Below, one piece after another: positions 63,529-64,000 of a stretch of 64,000 nucleotides of DNA. A model generated the notes under the pieces. That model ran no database searches and had not been told where the DNA came from. It worked only from the letters and a program-made list of their open reading frames with translations. A program made the translations under genes and the position numbers. Position 1 is the first letter of the stretch, and each line of letters begins with the position of its first letter. The DNA comes from Oscillospiraceae bacterium (lineage in GTDB: Bacteria > Bacillota > Clostridia > Oscillospirales > Acutalibacteraceae). The stretch spans positions 62,001-126,000 of the forward strand of contig CADBBH010000006.1 in the NCBI GenBank assembly GCA_902792905.1, in the 5' to 3' direction.

Positions 63529-64000
63529 CAAGATTTGCCGCTCTTATAATGTCGATTATTATGTCGCTCAGTGGATTTTTCTCCGCGGCGCGCGTAAACA
63601 TAAAGGATGCCGTCCTGAGCTTTTTCACGGGAATCCCGTTTGCCGAAACATCGGTCAGCGATTCCTTTATCGATTCGCTCGACAGAGACGACATTATTCT
63701 CAACAGATTCGGCTCGGGCATCTATAAAAAACTGCTCTTTGTGTTTTTTGACGGAGATACCGGAGTTGCCGATAAATACAGAGTCCTCAAAAACTACAAT
63801 CTCGAGCTTCTGGGATGGGCGTGTCCGTGTAATCTCTTCGCGGTATCCGCACCTGCTTCGGGAGCCGATGCTTTATTCGCTCTGAGCGAAAAAATCGAAA
63901 ATGAATGTGAAGCCGTTCTTATGGCGACGCCGATGGTTTTCACTCCCTCTTCGCCCGATACCACTCCCGACGACCCGTTTGACGGCGGAGCAGAATGGGA
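63525..64000 (+). CDS. Secreted protein start, probably S8 (subtilisin-like) protease, truncated by window
   Basis: ATG 63525 overlaps the transporter stop by four bases, and the frame stays open to the window edge (158 residues seen). A hydrophobic N-terminus (RFAALIMSIIMSLSGFF) suggests a signal peptide. The following part resembles a subtilase prodomain: YRVLKNYNLELLGWACPCNLFAVSA, then SEKIENECEAVLMATPMVFTP, then PDDPFDGGAEW, like the NDPxxxxQW that precedes the catalytic domain of S8 enzymes. The catalytic triad lies outside the window, so the class is inferred. Confidence 0.6.
   Translation, partial: MTRFAALIMSIIMSLSGFFSAARVNIKDAVLSFFTGIPFAETSVSDSFIDSLDRDDIILNRFGSGIYKKLLFVFFDGDTGVADKYRVLKNYNLELLGWACPCNLFAVSAPASGADALFALSEKIENECEAVLMATPMVFTPSSPDTTPDDPFDGGAEW

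Overview
The window looks like chromosomal DNA from an anaerobic Gram-positive bacterium of class Clostridia, probably a gut Oscillospirales/Ruminococcaceae-like lineage. This is an inference. It rests on an ispH-rpsA fusion placed after cmk and plsC, a ywiB-argS pair, a standard F-type ATP synthase operon, a TPP riboswitch over a thiYXZ-type transporter, many TTGNNN-N17-TATAAT promoters with strong Shine-Dalgarno (SD) sites, and secreted proteins with GLUG, InlB-like and DUF4838 domains. No insertion sequence, phage, CRISPR array or rRNA was seen.

Layout. 1-5.5 kb (minus): gyrA (3' end outside the window), gyrB and an unrecognised gene. 5.7-8.9 kb (plus): ddl, a DUF1934 (YwiB) gene and argS, closed by a two-way terminator. 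9-14.9 kb (minus): the ATP synthase operon atpB-E-F-A-G-D-C, which has no atpH. Instead the C-terminal domain of the delta subunit is fused in frame to the front of alpha. The c subunit carries a signal-peptide-like extension and epsilon is short. 15-16.9 kb (plus): a macrodomain-HTH protein and a von Willebrand A (vWA) protein. 16.9-22.5 kb (minus): a purine salvage operon, xpt followed by a BMP-type nucleoside ABC transporter. 22.6-28.7 kb (minus): hemW, lepA, a GPH sugar symporter and a GH20 hexosaminidase. At 28.8-28.95 kb (plus) there is an orphan small RNA candidate with a near-consensus promoter and its own terminator.

29-38.9 kb: trmO, tRNA-Thr(GGT), GH125, a DUF1846 gene with a putative new glycosidase, tRNA-Gln(CTG), a YfcE-like phosphodiesterase, a membrane VTT-nucleoside hydrolase fusion, and a radical SAM protein that appears to start at CTG. 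38.9-41.9 kb: TPP riboswitch and a thiamine-precursor transporter operon. 41.9-44.6 kb: dCMP deaminase, GH27, a small zinc protein and a GDPD. 44.9-48 kb: HD hydrolase, nitroreductase and a secreted beta-helix protein. 48.3-54.1 kb: a GLUG-repeat surface protein facing a secreted DUF4838 protein. 54.5-56.8 kb: GH95. 56.9-62.5 kb: RpiR regulator, HI0933 flavoprotein, cmk, plsC and ispH-rpsA. 62.6-64 kb: EamA transporter and the start of a secreted, probably S8-type, protease.

Physiology. Scattered cytoplasmic glycosidases (GH20, GH27, GH95, GH125, one unassigned) beside one GPH symporter fit import and intracellular trimming of host or plant glycan fragments. The cell also scavenges purines and a thiamine precursor. 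Three secreted proteins share an aromatic amphipathic C-terminal tail that may be an uncharacterised surface-retention signal. The most unusual item is the delta-alpha fusion in the ATP synthase, which raises a stoichiometry problem because alpha is present three times per enzyme and delta once.
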